NCBI RefSeq assembly: GCF_036195045.1
Contig: NZ_CP108100.1
Span: 3,968,001 to 4,032,000, forward strand
Source of the DNA: Streptomyces sp. NBC_00236
Lineage (GTDB): Bacteria; Actinomycetota; Actinomycetes; Streptomycetales; Streptomycetaceae
Direction: 5' to 3'
Length of the DNA: 64,000 nucleotides
This document shows positions 8,690 to 16,610 of this stretch, one piece after another. The translations under genes were made by a program, and so were the position numbers. The notes beneath the pieces are model-generated. The model was not told the origin of the DNA and ran no database searches. It saw only the letters and a program-made list of their open reading frames with translations. Each line of letters starts with the position of its first letter. Position 1 is the stretch's first letter.

Positions 8690-9160
8690 ATGGGAACCCA
8701 CCGCACCACACTGCCCGGAGTCGGTGTGCAGTACGACTACACCACCGAGTCCGGCCAGCACATCTCCGTCGTCGTCCACCACGACGGGCGCCGGTTCATC
8801 GGCTTCTACGACCAGGACGACCCCGATTCCTGCAAACTCTCCGTACCCCTGACTCCACAGGAGGCGACCGGCCTCGCCCACCTCATCGACGCGGCGCCGA
8901 TCGACGCCGTGCGGACCGAGGGCATCGACCTGGTCACCGAGCACATCCCGCTCGGGACGCGCTCCCCGTACGGCGGCCGGCTGCTCGGGGACACCCGGGC
9001 GCGGACCCGGACCGGGGCCTCCATCGTGGCGGTGCTGCGGACCCACAGCGCGCATCCGTCACCCGGGCCGGACTTCCGGCTCGCCATCGGGGACACGCTC
9101 GTCGCCGTCGGTACGAGGGAGGGCGTCGACACGCTCTCCGAGATCATTGCGGAGGGCTGA
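8690..9160 (+). CDS. Cation:proton antiporter regulatory subunit (TrkA-C/RCK-C domain, KhtT-like)
   Basis: 156 residues and soluble. The N-terminal part (about 1-75) is a small beta-rich domain. The C-terminal part (about 80-156), with GASIVAVLRTHSAHPSPGPDFRLAIGDTLVAVG compressed around a conserved glycine turn, is a TrkA-C / RCK-C ligand-binding domain. In B. subtilis KhtT this type of subunit gates the KhtU K+/H+ antiporter in response to c-di-AMP and pH, which is the probable role here. ATG 8690 has GGGAGG at the right spacing. The antiporter gene starts 2 bases after the stop, so translation is probably coupled. Confidence 0.85.
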   Translation: MGTHRTTLPGVGVQYDYTTESGQHISVVVHHDGRRFIGFYDQDDPDSCKLSVPLTPQEATGLAHLIDAAPIDAVRTEGIDLVTEHIPLGTRSPYGGRLLGDTRARTRTGASIVAVLRTHSAHPSPGPDFRLAIGDTLVAVGTREGVDTLSEIIAEG

Positions 9161-9162
9161 CC

Positions 9163-10431
9163 GTGCACGACACGACCGCACTGCTGGTGGAGCTCGGCTC
9201 CGTCATCCTGGGACTCGGCATCATCGGCCGGTTCGCCGGCCGCGTAGGACTCTCGCCCATCCCGCTGTACCTGCTGGCCGGGCTCGCCTTCGGCGAGGGC
9301 GGGCTGCTGCCCCTCGGGGCGAGCGAGGAGTTCACCGCCGTGGGCGCCGAGATCGGCGTCATCCTGCTGCTGCTCCTGCTGGGCCTCGAATACAGCGCCT
9401 CCGAACTCGTCACCAGTCTGAAGACCCAGTACCCCTCCGGCGCCGTGGACTTCGTCCTCAACGCGACCCCCGGCGCCGTCGCGGCGCTGCTGCTCGGCTG
9501 GGGACCGGTGGGGGCCGTGGCCCTGGCCGGGGTCACCTGGATCTCCTCGTCCGGGGTGATCGCCAAGGTCCTCGCGGACCTGGGCCGGCTCGGCAACCGG
9601 GAGACGCCCGTCATCCTCGGGGTGCTGGTCATCGAGGACCTGTCGATGGCCGTCTACCTGCCGCTGCTCACCGCGATGCTCGCCGGCGTCGGCTTCGCCG
9701 GAGGCAGCATCGCGCTGCTCGTCGCGCTCGGCACCGTCGGCTTCGTGCTCTACCTGGCGCTGCGCCACGGGCGGCTGATCAGCCGGGCGGTGTCCTCCGA
9801 CAACCCGGAGATGCTGCTGCTCGTCGTGCTCGGCCTGACCGTGCTGGTCGCCGGTGTGGCCCAGCAGCTGCAGGTCTCGGCGGCCGTCGGGGCGTTCCTC
9901 GTCGGCATCGCGCTCTCCGGTGAGGTCGCGGAGGGCGCGCGCAAGCTGCTGACCCCGCTGCGGGACCTCTTCGCCGCCGTGTTCTTCGTGTTCTTCGGGC
10001 TCTCCACCGATCCTGCGGAGATTCCGCCGGTGCTGCTGCCGGCCGCGCTGCTGGCCGTCGTCACCGTCTTCACCAAGATCGCCACCGGCTGGTACGCGGC
10101 CCGGCGGGCCGGCATCGGATCGCGCGGGCGCTGGCGGGCGGGCGGCACGCTCGTGGCCCGTGGCGAGTTCTCCATCGTCATCGCCGGACTGGCCGTGGCC
10201 ACCGAGCCCCGGATCGGGCCGATCGCCACCGCGTACGTCCTCATCCTCGTCATCGTGGGCCCGCTCACCGCGCGCTGGACCCAGCCGGCGGTCGAGCAGA
10301 TCCGGAAATGGCGCGGCAAGGACGACGGTACGGCCGGCAGGACCGGAACAGGCCCCGCCGCAAGGGTGCCCGCCGCGAAGGAGGAGCCGAAGACCGAGCC
10401 GGAGCTGGCCGCGTCCGCGGACACTCCTTAA
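9163..10431 (+). CDS. Cation:proton antiporter (CPA2, KefB/KhtU-like)
   Basis: 422 residues with about 12 membrane helices, matching the Na+/H+ exchanger (CPA2) domain, followed by a short charged tail without a TrkA-N domain. The missing regulatory domain is supplied in trans by the RCK-C protein encoded 2 bases upstream, the KhtT-KhtU arrangement. It probably exports K+ (or other monovalent cations) in exchange for protons, for pH and potassium homeostasis. It starts at GTG 9163. Its TAA overlaps the stop of the opposing MarR gene within the palindrome TTAA (10428-10431). Confidence 0.88.
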   Translation: MHDTTALLVELGSVILGLGIIGRFAGRVGLSPIPLYLLAGLAFGEGGLLPLGASEEFTAVGAEIGVILLLLLLGLEYSASELVTSLKTQYPSGAVDFVLNATPGAVAALLLGWGPVGAVALAGVTWISSSGVIAKVLADLGRLGNRETPVILGVLVIEDLSMAVYLPLLTAMLAGVGFAGGSIALLVALGTVGFVLYLALRHGRLISRAVSSDNPEMLLLVVLGLTVLVAGVAQQLQVSAAVGAFLVGIALSGEVAEGARKLLTPLRDLFAAVFFVFFGLSTDPAEIPPVLLPAALLAVVTVFTKIATGWYAARRAGIGSRGRWRAGGTLVARGEFSIVIAGLAVATEPRIGPIATAYVLILVIVGPLTARWTQPAVEQIRKWRGKDDGTAGRTGTGPAARVPAAKEEPKTEPELAASADTP

Positions 10432-11030
10432 GCGGTCTGCTCGGGGGGCTCCTCAGAGGTCTCCCGAGGGGGCTCCTCAAGGGTCTCCCCGGGGGCGGGG
10501 AGGTCGGGTGCCCAGCCCAGGGGGTAGGCATCCGCGCCGCCCCCGGGCACGGCCGGTTCGCCGCCCGCCGCGGTGAACGCCGTCAGCGCCTCGATCAGCG
10601 CGGTGCGCTGCTCCGGCGCGAGGCGTTCGACGATGGCGGCGACCTCGCGGCGGCGGGCGGAGGTGACGTCCTCCACCAGCCGGAAGCCCCCGGAGGTCAC
10701 CCGCAGTGAGGTCTCCCGGCGGTTGGCCGGGTTGACCTGCCGTTCCGCCAGACCGGCGGCGATCAGCCGGTCCACCATGCGCATCGCGGTCGACGGGTTC
10801 ACCCCCAGGCGTTCGGCGAGCGAGACCAGCTTGGCGTCCCCGTGCGTGGCGAGCACCACGAGCAGCCGGAACTGGGGCAGCGTCACCCGGTCCTCGACCG
10901 TCGCCAGTGAGCGGGCGGCCACCGCCACCAGCAGCCGCGACGCCGTGAGCACCGCGCGCGTCACCGCGTCGACATCGTCCCGGCCCGGGGCGGACGGTCG
11001 TTCCTCAGAGGACTGTTCGTGCGCGGCCAT
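10428..11030 (-). CDS. MarR family transcriptional regulator
   Basis: 200 residues. The winged-helix core (about 30-150) has LPQFRLLVVLATHG, then the recognition helix LGVNPSTAMRMVDRLIAAGL, then the wing RRETSLRVTSGG. The last 45 residues are a proline/glutamate-rich tail with two near-repeats (GETLEEPPRE, then TSEEPPEQ) that MarR proteins normally lack. ATG 11030 is preferred over the longer frame because it gives the normal N-terminus. The target is unknown. It is convergent with the antiporter gene, which it need not control. Confidence 0.82.
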   Translation of the reverse strand: MAAHEQSSEERPSAPGRDDVDAVTRAVLTASRLLVAVAARSLATVEDRVTLPQFRLLVVLATHGDAKLVSLAERLGVNPSTAMRMVDRLIAAGLAERQVNPANRRETSLRVTSGGFRLVEDVTSARRREVAAIVERLAPEQRTALIEALTAFTAAGGEPAVPGGGADAYPLGWAPDLPAPGETLEEPPRETSEEPPEQTA

Positions 11031-11094
11031 GCTTCTTTGTACCGTGCGCGACGGCCGTACTCGAATCCTGTGCCACCCGTGACCAGCGCGCCCG

Positions 11095-11742
11095 TCAGCC
11101 CTTCCGGGCCAGCAGGTAGACCTCCTGGAACTGCCGCCGGTCGGCCGGCTGCGGCTCGCGCACCATCCGGGCCGTCTCGGCCAGCCCGGCCGTGCGCAGC
11201 GACGCGGCGAGGTGATCGGGCCACCACCGGTAGGCCGGCGCGACCGCGTGGTCGAAGACCTGCGTCGGGCGCGCGGCGCCCTCACTGGCGGAGAAACCGA
11301 TCAACAGGTGGCCGCCGGGGGCCAGGACCCGGTGGAATTCCGCCAGGATGCCGGGCAGTTCCTTCGGAGGTGTGTGGATGACGGACCACCGGGAGAGAAC
11401 GCCGCCCAGCACGCCGTCGGCGATGTCGAGCGCGGCCATGGAGCCGATGTCGAACCGCAGGTCCGGATGGGCGTGCCGCGCCGCTTCGATCATCGCGGAG
11501 GACGCGTCGACTCCGAACACGGAAAGGCCCAGGGCGTCCAGATGGGCGGTGACATGACCGGGTCCGCATCCCAGGTCCGCGACCTGCCCGTCCCCGTTCG
11601 CGCGTACGTGCTCGGCGAAGGCGCCCAGCATCGCGCGGTCCAGCGGCCGGTCGCGCAACTCGTCGCCGAACAGCTCGGCGTAGGTGCGGGCGGCGGCGTC
11701 GTAGGCCTCGCGGGTCGTCGTGAGGGCATCGTGTTCGACCAT
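11095..11742 (-). CDS. Class I SAM-dependent methyltransferase
   Basis: 215 residues. Rossmann-type methyltransferase motifs are visible: motif I VADLGCGPGH (about 50-60), the acidic end of strand 2 in VFGVDASSAMI, and post-motif I strands in VIHTPPKELPGILAEFHRVLAPGGHLLIGF. This matches Methyltransf_11/25-type small-molecule methyltransferases. The substrate is unknown. ATG 11742 (MVEHDALTTTREAYD) was chosen as the family-like N-terminus. It is divergent from the deazaflavin-type reductase gene, with an intergenic region that holds two dyads. Confidence 0.85.
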   Translation of the reverse strand: MVEHDALTTTREAYDAAARTYAELFGDELRDRPLDRAMLGAFAEHVRANGDGQVADLGCGPGHVTAHLDALGLSVFGVDASSAMIEAARHAHPDLRFDIGSMAALDIADGVLGGVLSRWSVIHTPPKELPGILAEFHRVLAPGGHLLIGFSASEGAARPTQVFDHAVAPAYRWWPDHLAASLRTAGLAETARMVREPQPADRRQFQEVYLLARKG

Positions 11743-11849
11743 GGCCGCGACACTAGGGCGTTCCCGGTCACTCCGCGGGCGCATCGAGTTCGAAACGGTG
11801 TCGAACCGTCACCGAATCCTTGACGCAGGACCATGACACCCACCTTTGG

Positions 11850-11870
11850 ACTGTGCAACGTTTGCACAGT
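11850..11870. promoter_or_regulatory. Perfect palindrome at the start of the deazaflavin-type reductase gene
   Basis: ACTGTGCAA (11850-11858) is followed by a 3-base spacer and its exact complement TTGCACAGT (11862-11870). It ends one base before ATG 11872. A TTGACG -35-like element at 11820-11825 would place the start of transcription inside or next to it. It is most easily read as the operator of an unidentified dimeric repressor. A weaker dyad, GTTCGA/TCGAAC at 11788-11806, lies nearer the divergent methyltransferase gene. Confidence 0.55.
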
Positions 11871-11871
11871 G

Positions 11872-12387
11872 ATGCCTGAACCCGCACCTGAGCCCGGACC
11901 GCAGCGTCCGCCCCTGCCGACCGGACTGCGGCGCGCCGCGGCCCGGCTGCCCGTCCATATGTTCCGTGCGGGGCTAGGACCGTTGTTCCGCGGCCGTCTG
12001 CTGCTCCTCGTGCACACCGGTCGCACCTCGGGCCTTCCCCGGCGGACGGTGATCGAGGTCGTCGAGTCCAGGTCGGCGGACGGCCGGCGGAGCTGGACGG
12101 TGGCTTCCGGCTTCGGCCCGGGCGCCGACTGGTACCGCAATCTGCTCCGTACGCCGCATGCCACGGTCCAGGTCGGGCGCGGGTTCCACGCCGTGACGGC
12201 GCACTTCCTGCCGGACGAGGAGGGCGGCGAGCTGATGGCACGGTACGCGCCCCGCCACCCCCGGACCGCCCGCCGGCTCTCCGCGTTCATGGGGTTCACG
12301 GTCGACGGCGGTACGGAGGACTACCGGCGGGTCGGCGCGTCGATCCCGTTCGTCCGGCTGGTGGAGAGCCCCGGGCCCGGTCGCTGA
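11872..12387 (+). CDS. Nitroreductase/deazaflavin-dependent oxidoreductase family protein (DDN-like)
   Basis: 171 residues from ATG 11872; an in-frame ATG at 11833 is possible. The split-barrel signature is clear: LLLVHTGRTSGLPRRTVI, then a middle FGPGADWYRNLLRTPHATVQV stretch, both typical of F420-dependent DDN-family proteins. These use deazaflavin F420 or flavin to reduce diverse small molecules. It sits alone between a divergent methyltransferase and a convergent MFS exporter. The perfect palindrome directly upstream suggests tight repression. Confidence 0.8.
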   Translation: MPEPAPEPGPQRPPLPTGLRRAAARLPVHMFRAGLGPLFRGRLLLLVHTGRTSGLPRRTVIEVVESRSADGRRSWTVASGFGPGADWYRNLLRTPHATVQVGRGFHAVTAHFLPDEEGGELMARYAPRHPRTARRLSAFMGFTVDGGTEDYRRVGASIPFVRLVESPGPGR

Positions 12388-12406
12388 GCCCGGGCGGCCG
12401 GGTGTC

Positions 12407-13951
12407 TCAGGCCGGTGCCGCCCCGGTCTCCTCGACCAGGTGGGGACGGGGTGCGCCGCGGCGGTAGAGGATCGCCGTGATCAGCAGGCCGAGGGCGAAG
12501 AAGCCCGCCGACCACCAGTACGCGGTCGAGTAGCTCTCCAGCTGGGCCTGGGCGAGGGCGTCCGGCGTCGGTTTGCGGCCCACCATGTAGTCGGTGGCGG
12601 CGCTCGTGGCCAGGGTGTTGAGCAGCGCCGTACCGATGGAGCCACCCACCTGCTGGCTGGTGTTGACCATCGCCGAGGCCACTCCCGCGTCCCGCGCCCC
12701 CACTCCGGCGGTGGCCAGGTTCATCGCCGTGGCGAAGACCATGCCGAGCCCGAGGCCCATGCAGAGCAACGGCGGCAGGACGTGGGCGAGATAGCTGCTG
12801 CTCAGGTCCAGCGTGGTCAGCCACATCATGGCGGCCGCCGCGAGGCCCATACCGAGCGGCACGATCGGTTTGGCGCCGAACCGCGGCACGAGCGTGTTGG
12901 TCGTCGTCACGGACGCCACGATCATGACGGCGACCATCGGCAGGAAGGCGGCACCCGTGGAGACCGGCGAGTACAGCAGGCTCTTCTGGAGGTAGTACGT
13001 CAGGAACAGGAAGACGCCGAACATACCGGCGCCGGAGATGAACATGCCGAGGAACGAGGCCGCACGGTCCCGGTCCAGCACCACGCGCAGCGGCAGCAAC
13101 GGGTGCTCAGCCCGGGTCTGCCACCACGCGAACGCGACGAGGAGCACCGCACCGGCCAGCAGGAACCCCCAGGTCTGCACCGAACTCCACGCATGCGTTT
13201 CGGCGTTGGAGAACCCGAACACGATGCAGAAGAGCCCGGCGGAGACCAGCACGGTCCCCGGGATGTCGAGCTTCGGCCGGTTCGCCGGCGCACCGGCGGT
13301 GAGCAGGCGCGCGCCGCCGACGAAGGCGACGAGCGCGAACAGCAGGTTCACGTACAGGCACCAGCGCCAGTTCAGGTACTCGGTGAGCACCCCGCCGAGC
13401 AGCAGCCCCACCGCACCGCCCGCACCCGCGATGGCGCCGTAGATCCCGAACGCCTTCGCCCGCTCCTTGGGCACGGTGAACGTCGTCGTGAGGAGCGAGA
13501 GCGCGGCCGGGGCGAGGAGTGCCCCGAACATGCCCTGGAGAGCGCGGGCCAGCACCAGGACCTCGAAGCTCGGGGCGGCGCCGCCGATGGCCGAGGCGAC
13601 CGCGAAGCCGACCAGACCGGTCAGGAACACCACCCGCCGGCCGACCAGGTCGGCGATGCGTCCGCCGAGCAGCAGCAGCGAGCCGAAGGCGAGGGCGTAC
13701 GCCGTCACGATCCACTGCCGGTTCCCGTCGCTGAAACCGAGGTCCTGCTGGGCGGACGGCAGCGCGATGTTCACGATCGTCGCGTCGAGGACGACCATCA
13801 GCTGGGCCAGCCCGATCACGCCCAGCACCCACCACCGGTGGGAGGGGCCGCGCTCCTGTCCCGGCGCGCCCCGGGACGCCGCTTCGGTGGCCACCCGCCC
13901 CCGCCTGCCGTCCTCGGAGGGTTCCCCTGACTGACGTGAATGACGGGCCAT
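12407..13951 (-). CDS. MFS transporter, DHA2 (EmrB/QacA-like)
   Basis: 514 residues with about 14 helices. TM1 LAQLMVVLDATIVNIALPSA and motif A GGRIADLVGRRVVF define a DHA2 drug/proton antiporter. It is similar in type to, but clearly diverged from, the exporter at 2810. A GGGAG site precedes ATG 13951. The frame is open for another 450 bases upstream, but that part is the 45-bp minisatellite and has no credible start, so the shorter protein was called. No dedicated regulator is adjacent; the PucR gene is next upstream on the same strand beyond the repeat array. Confidence 0.87.
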   Translation of the reverse strand: MARHSRQSGEPSEDGRRGRVATEAASRGAPGQERGPSHRWWVLGVIGLAQLMVVLDATIVNIALPSAQQDLGFSDGNRQWIVTAYALAFGSLLLLGGRIADLVGRRVVFLTGLVGFAVASAIGGAAPSFEVLVLARALQGMFGALLAPAALSLLTTTFTVPKERAKAFGIYGAIAGAGGAVGLLLGGVLTEYLNWRWCLYVNLLFALVAFVGGARLLTAGAPANRPKLDIPGTVLVSAGLFCIVFGFSNAETHAWSSVQTWGFLLAGAVLLVAFAWWQTRAEHPLLPLRVVLDRDRAASFLGMFISGAGMFGVFLFLTYYLQKSLLYSPVSTGAAFLPMVAVMIVASVTTTNTLVPRFGAKPIVPLGMGLAAAAMMWLTTLDLSSSYLAHVLPPLLCMGLGLGMVFATAMNLATAGVGARDAGVASAMVNTSQQVGGSIGTALLNTLATSAATDYMVGRKPTPDALAQAQLESYSTAYWWSAGFFALGLLITAILYRRGAPRPHLVEETGAAPA

Positions 13952-14060
13952 GGTGCGGATCTCCCTCACTGCACACGCCACCGGAATCCCCCGGGTGATC
14001 ACGCTAGGCGCAGCTCGGCCTCCCCGCATGCGGGGAGAGCCGCGCACGGCGAACGCTGCC

Positions 14061-14440
14061 GGAACCCGGCAGCGGGGAGGGCGGCGGGACACCATCCGAC
14101 GGGCGGCTGCCCGGCAGGGCGGGCGACGGCAGGACACCGTCCAGCGGGCGGCTGCCCGGCACGGCGGGCGACGGCAGGACACCATCCAGCGGGCGGCTGC
14201 CCGGCACGGCAGGCGACGGCAGGACACCGTCCAGCGGGTGGCGGCCCGGCATGGCAGGTGACGGCGGGCCACCATCCGGCGGGTGGCTGCCCGGCACGGC
14301 AGGTGACGGCGGGCCACCATCCGACGGGCGGCTGCCCGGCACGGCAGGCGACGGCGGGCCACCGTCCGACGGGCGGCTGCCCGGCACGGCAGGCGACGGC
14401 AGGACACCGCCCGACGGGCGGCTGCCCGGCACGGCGGGGC
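14061..14440. repeat. 45-bp minisatellite between the PucR gene and the MFS gene
   Basis: Seven full 45-bp units run from 14110 to 14424, starting at 14110, 14155, 14200, 14245, 14290, 14335 and 14380. A degenerate unit precedes them (14061-14109) and a partial unit follows (14425-14440). Each starts CCCGGCA(C/G)GGC and ends GGGCGGCTG; units differ by a few substitutions. Because 45 is a multiple of 3 and the DNA is GC-rich, several frames stay open and give artificial Pro/Gly/Ala repeats. The array lies in the 490-bp gap upstream of the MFS gene and directly downstream of the PucR stop. Confidence 0.9.
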
Positions 14441-15526
14441 TCAGATCTCCTTGGCCGGCCAGTCCAGCAGCCGGGCCCCGATCACCGCGGTCTGCAGGGT
14501 GTAGCGGTGCATCGGGTCGGCCGGGTCGGAGCCGGTGAGCTGGTGGATCCGCTCCAGCCGGTACGTCAGCGCCCGTACGCTCAGCGCGAGGCGCCGGGCC
14601 GTCTCGGCCGCGACACAGCCGGCGTCGAAGTACACGGAGAGCGTCTTCAGCAGCGGCTCCGCGCCGCCCCGCGCCTGCTGGAGCGGGCCGAGCTCGCTGC
14701 GCACCAGATCGGCCATCGCCTGCCGGTCCCGGGTCAGCACGGGATAGACGAGCAGATCCGCGGCGTACAGGACGGGGTCGTCCAGACCCATCCGGTCCGC
14801 CAGATCGAGCGCGTCCAGCGCCTCGTCGTACGACTGGACCACCCCGCCGGGCCCCCGGTGGGGCCGGCCGACCGCCACCCGGCCGCCGTCCGTCGCCGCG
14901 TGCGCCTGCTTGGCGAAGTACCGCAGGACATCGGGCTGGCTGCCGGGCGCGATGCAGATCAGCCGGCCGTCCTTCGTCGTGAGCAGGATCTTGCGGCCGC
15001 TGAACCGGGCCAGCAGTGCCGACTCCACCTGCCGCGGCACGGCGTCGGTCTCGGTGTACGCCTCGGGGCCCGCCGCCACGGCAACGGCGTGCGCGCGGGA
15101 GAGCCGCAGCCCGAACCGGGTGGCGCGCTCGGCGAGCCGGCCCAGGTCGCTGCGTCCGTACAGCAGGTCGTCGATGAACTCCCGGCGGGCGGCCTCCTCC
15201 CGCCGGACGGTGAGGCGCTGGGCCCGCTCGAAACCCTCGGCGAACGCGTCGACCGTCTGCTCCACCGCGGCCAGCACGCTCTCGGTGGACGCGGCGGTGG
15301 CGGACGCCGTCGCTCCGGGAACGGCGGACGGCCAGGTGGCGCGGGTCTCGGCCAGATGCATCCGGACCAGGGCGCGCAGCTGGTGCCCGGCCTCCGCCGC
15401 CTGCCTGCCGAGGGTGCGGCGGGTGTCGAGCTCCTCCCGGGTCAGCCGACGTCCGGAGACGGCGACTTCGCCCAGGATCTGGGCGTAGCCCTCCAGAAAA
15501 TCGTCGGAAATCACCGGTTCCGCCAC
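14441..15526 (-). CDS. PucR/CdaR family transcriptional regulator
   Basis: About 361 residues. The middle carries a degenerate GGDEF-like/CdaR region, and the C-terminal 60 residues contain the PucR helix-turn-helix (HTH_30), with VAAETARRLALSVRALTYRL as recognition region. PucR proteins usually activate nearby purine, amino-acid or secondary-metabolite genes. GTG 15526 has GGAGG six bases upstream and is preferred to GTG 15553. It is divergent from the NfeD-like/flotillin operon. A perfect dyad at 15613-15631 in between is a possible binding site. Confidence 0.82.
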   Translation of the reverse strand: MAEPVISDDFLEGYAQILGEVAVSGRRLTREELDTRRTLGRQAAEAGHQLRALVRMHLAETRATWPSAVPGATASATAASTESVLAAVEQTVDAFAEGFERAQRLTVRREEAARREFIDDLLYGRSDLGRLAERATRFGLRLSRAHAVAVAAGPEAYTETDAVPRQVESALLARFSGRKILLTTKDGRLICIAPGSQPDVLRYFAKQAHAATDGGRVAVGRPHRGPGGVVQSYDEALDALDLADRMGLDDPVLYAADLLVYPVLTRDRQAMADLVRSELGPLQQARGGAEPLLKTLSVYFDAGCVAAETARRLALSVRALTYRLERIHQLTGSDPADPMHRYTLQTAVIGARLLDWPAKEI

Positions 15527-15612
15527 GCCCCGCCTCCACTCCTGATGCGTCACTGATATTTACACAACGCATACGCGCGCATGCCGGTGCCCGGCATCGA
15601 GCACGGAGAAAG

Positions 15613-15631
15613 ATTGCCGGATTCCGGCAAT
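15613..15631. promoter_or_regulatory. Perfect dyad upstream of PucR and the second flotillin operon
   Basis: ATTGCCGG (15613-15620), ATT, then CCGGCAAT (15624-15631) form a perfect 8-bp inverted repeat with a 3-base centre. It lies in the roughly 300-bp gap between the divergent PucR gene and the YqiJ-like gene at 15830, about 85 bases before the PucR start. No other gene was recognised in this gap. The operator role is inferred from position only. Confidence 0.45.
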
Positions 15632-15829
15632 GCGGCCGACCGGCTGTGGATGACACGATCCTGTCAGCACCAACCGGGGGACCACGGGGGAACACGGGGG
15701 TGCAGGGGGACGGGGGAAGACCCGGTTGCCGCGGTGCCGTTGGGACGGCACCGCGGCTCCGGAGTCACCACCGGACCCCGCGACACGCTCCGGCGCAACC
15801 GCCGGAACAGCGGGCAGGGAGGTGGACCG

Positions 15830-16492
15830 ATGCAGGAGTTTCTGACCGCGACGCAGTCCTTCCCGGCCGTGCTCTTCTCCGCGGCCCTGGTCGTCGTCAT
15901 CGCCTTCTGGCTGCTCGTCCTGGCCGGTGCGGCGGACCACCACTCCTTCGACGCGGACCTCGACACCGATCTCGCCGGGATCGGCGGCGTGCCCGTCACC
16001 GTCTCGGTCTCCGTGATGGTGGCCGTCGGCTGGTTCTCGGCGCTGACCGGTTCGGTCCTGCTCCACCGCAGCGACACCACCGGAACCGTCCGGGCCGCGC
16101 TCGCCGTCGGCATCCTCGTCGGCGCGCTGCTGCTGGCCTGGGCCGTGGTGCGGCTGCTGGTGCACCACTTCCGCCGCTTCTTCGCCGACCAGCCTCCTCC
16201 ATCGCGTCAGGACTTCCTGGGCCGGGTCTGCACGATCCGTACCGGCTCGGTCGGCACGGACTTCGGTCAGGCGGAGGTCGCCGCGGCCGACGGATCCACC
16301 GCGATCGTGCAGGTACGCCAACTGGCGCCGGCCGACGACGCGCTGTCGGCGGGAAGTCCGGGACTGCTGTACGCGTACGACGACACGGGCGAGTTCTTCT
16401 GGGTCTCCCCGTACGACCGTGCGCTCGACCCGGGACCGCCGCCGGCCCTGCCGCGTACGCACCGCCGTACGCCGCCCCGCCGCACCGCCTGA
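15830..16492 (+). CDS. YqiJ-like OB-fold membrane protein (NfeD-like flotillin partner)
   Basis: 220 residues. There are three hydrophobic segments (about 13-34, 56-78 and 88-110), then a cytoplasmic C-terminal half of OB-fold type starting at DFLGRVCTIRTGSV and rich in beta strands. This is the layout of E. coli YqiJ, whose gene precedes flotillin yqiK exactly as here. ATG 15830 follows GGGAGG. The C-terminus is Pro/Arg-rich. It probably helps insert or stabilise the flotillin encoded 118 bases downstream. It differs from the NfeD-like protein at 6486 and represents a second subtype. Confidence 0.75.
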   Translation: MQEFLTATQSFPAVLFSAALVVVIAFWLLVLAGAADHHSFDADLDTDLAGIGGVPVTVSVSVMVAVGWFSALTGSVLLHRSDTTGTVRAALAVGILVGALLLAWAVVRLLVHHFRRFFADQPPPSRQDFLGRVCTIRTGSVGTDFGQAEVAAADGSTAIVQVRQLAPADDALSAGSPGLLYAYDDTGEFFWVSPYDRALDPGPPPALPRTHRRTPPRRTA

Positions 16493-16610
16493 TCCGACAC
16501 GCCCCGTACCGCTCCGTGCTGCCCCGTGCCGCTGCGCGCTGCCCGGATCCGCGCGGGCCGCACACCCCTCCTTCTTCTCCTGTCCGCACCACCAGCCGCC
16601 AAGGACTGTC

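Noticed and set aside
12360..12400. Possible terminator between the deazaflavin-type reductase and the MFS gene
   Set aside because: GC-rich symmetric bases (CCCGGG types) occur but no convincing continuous stem; too weak to annotate.
13952..14407. Upstream extension of the MFS gene by about 150 residues of Arg/Ala/Cys repeats
   Set aside because: It is translation of the 45-bp minisatellite with no ribosome site; the exporter has a normal start at 13951 with GGGAG upstream.
14061..14440. Possible CRISPR array
   Set aside because: Direct 45-bp repeats without variable spacers and no cas genes; it is a minisatellite.
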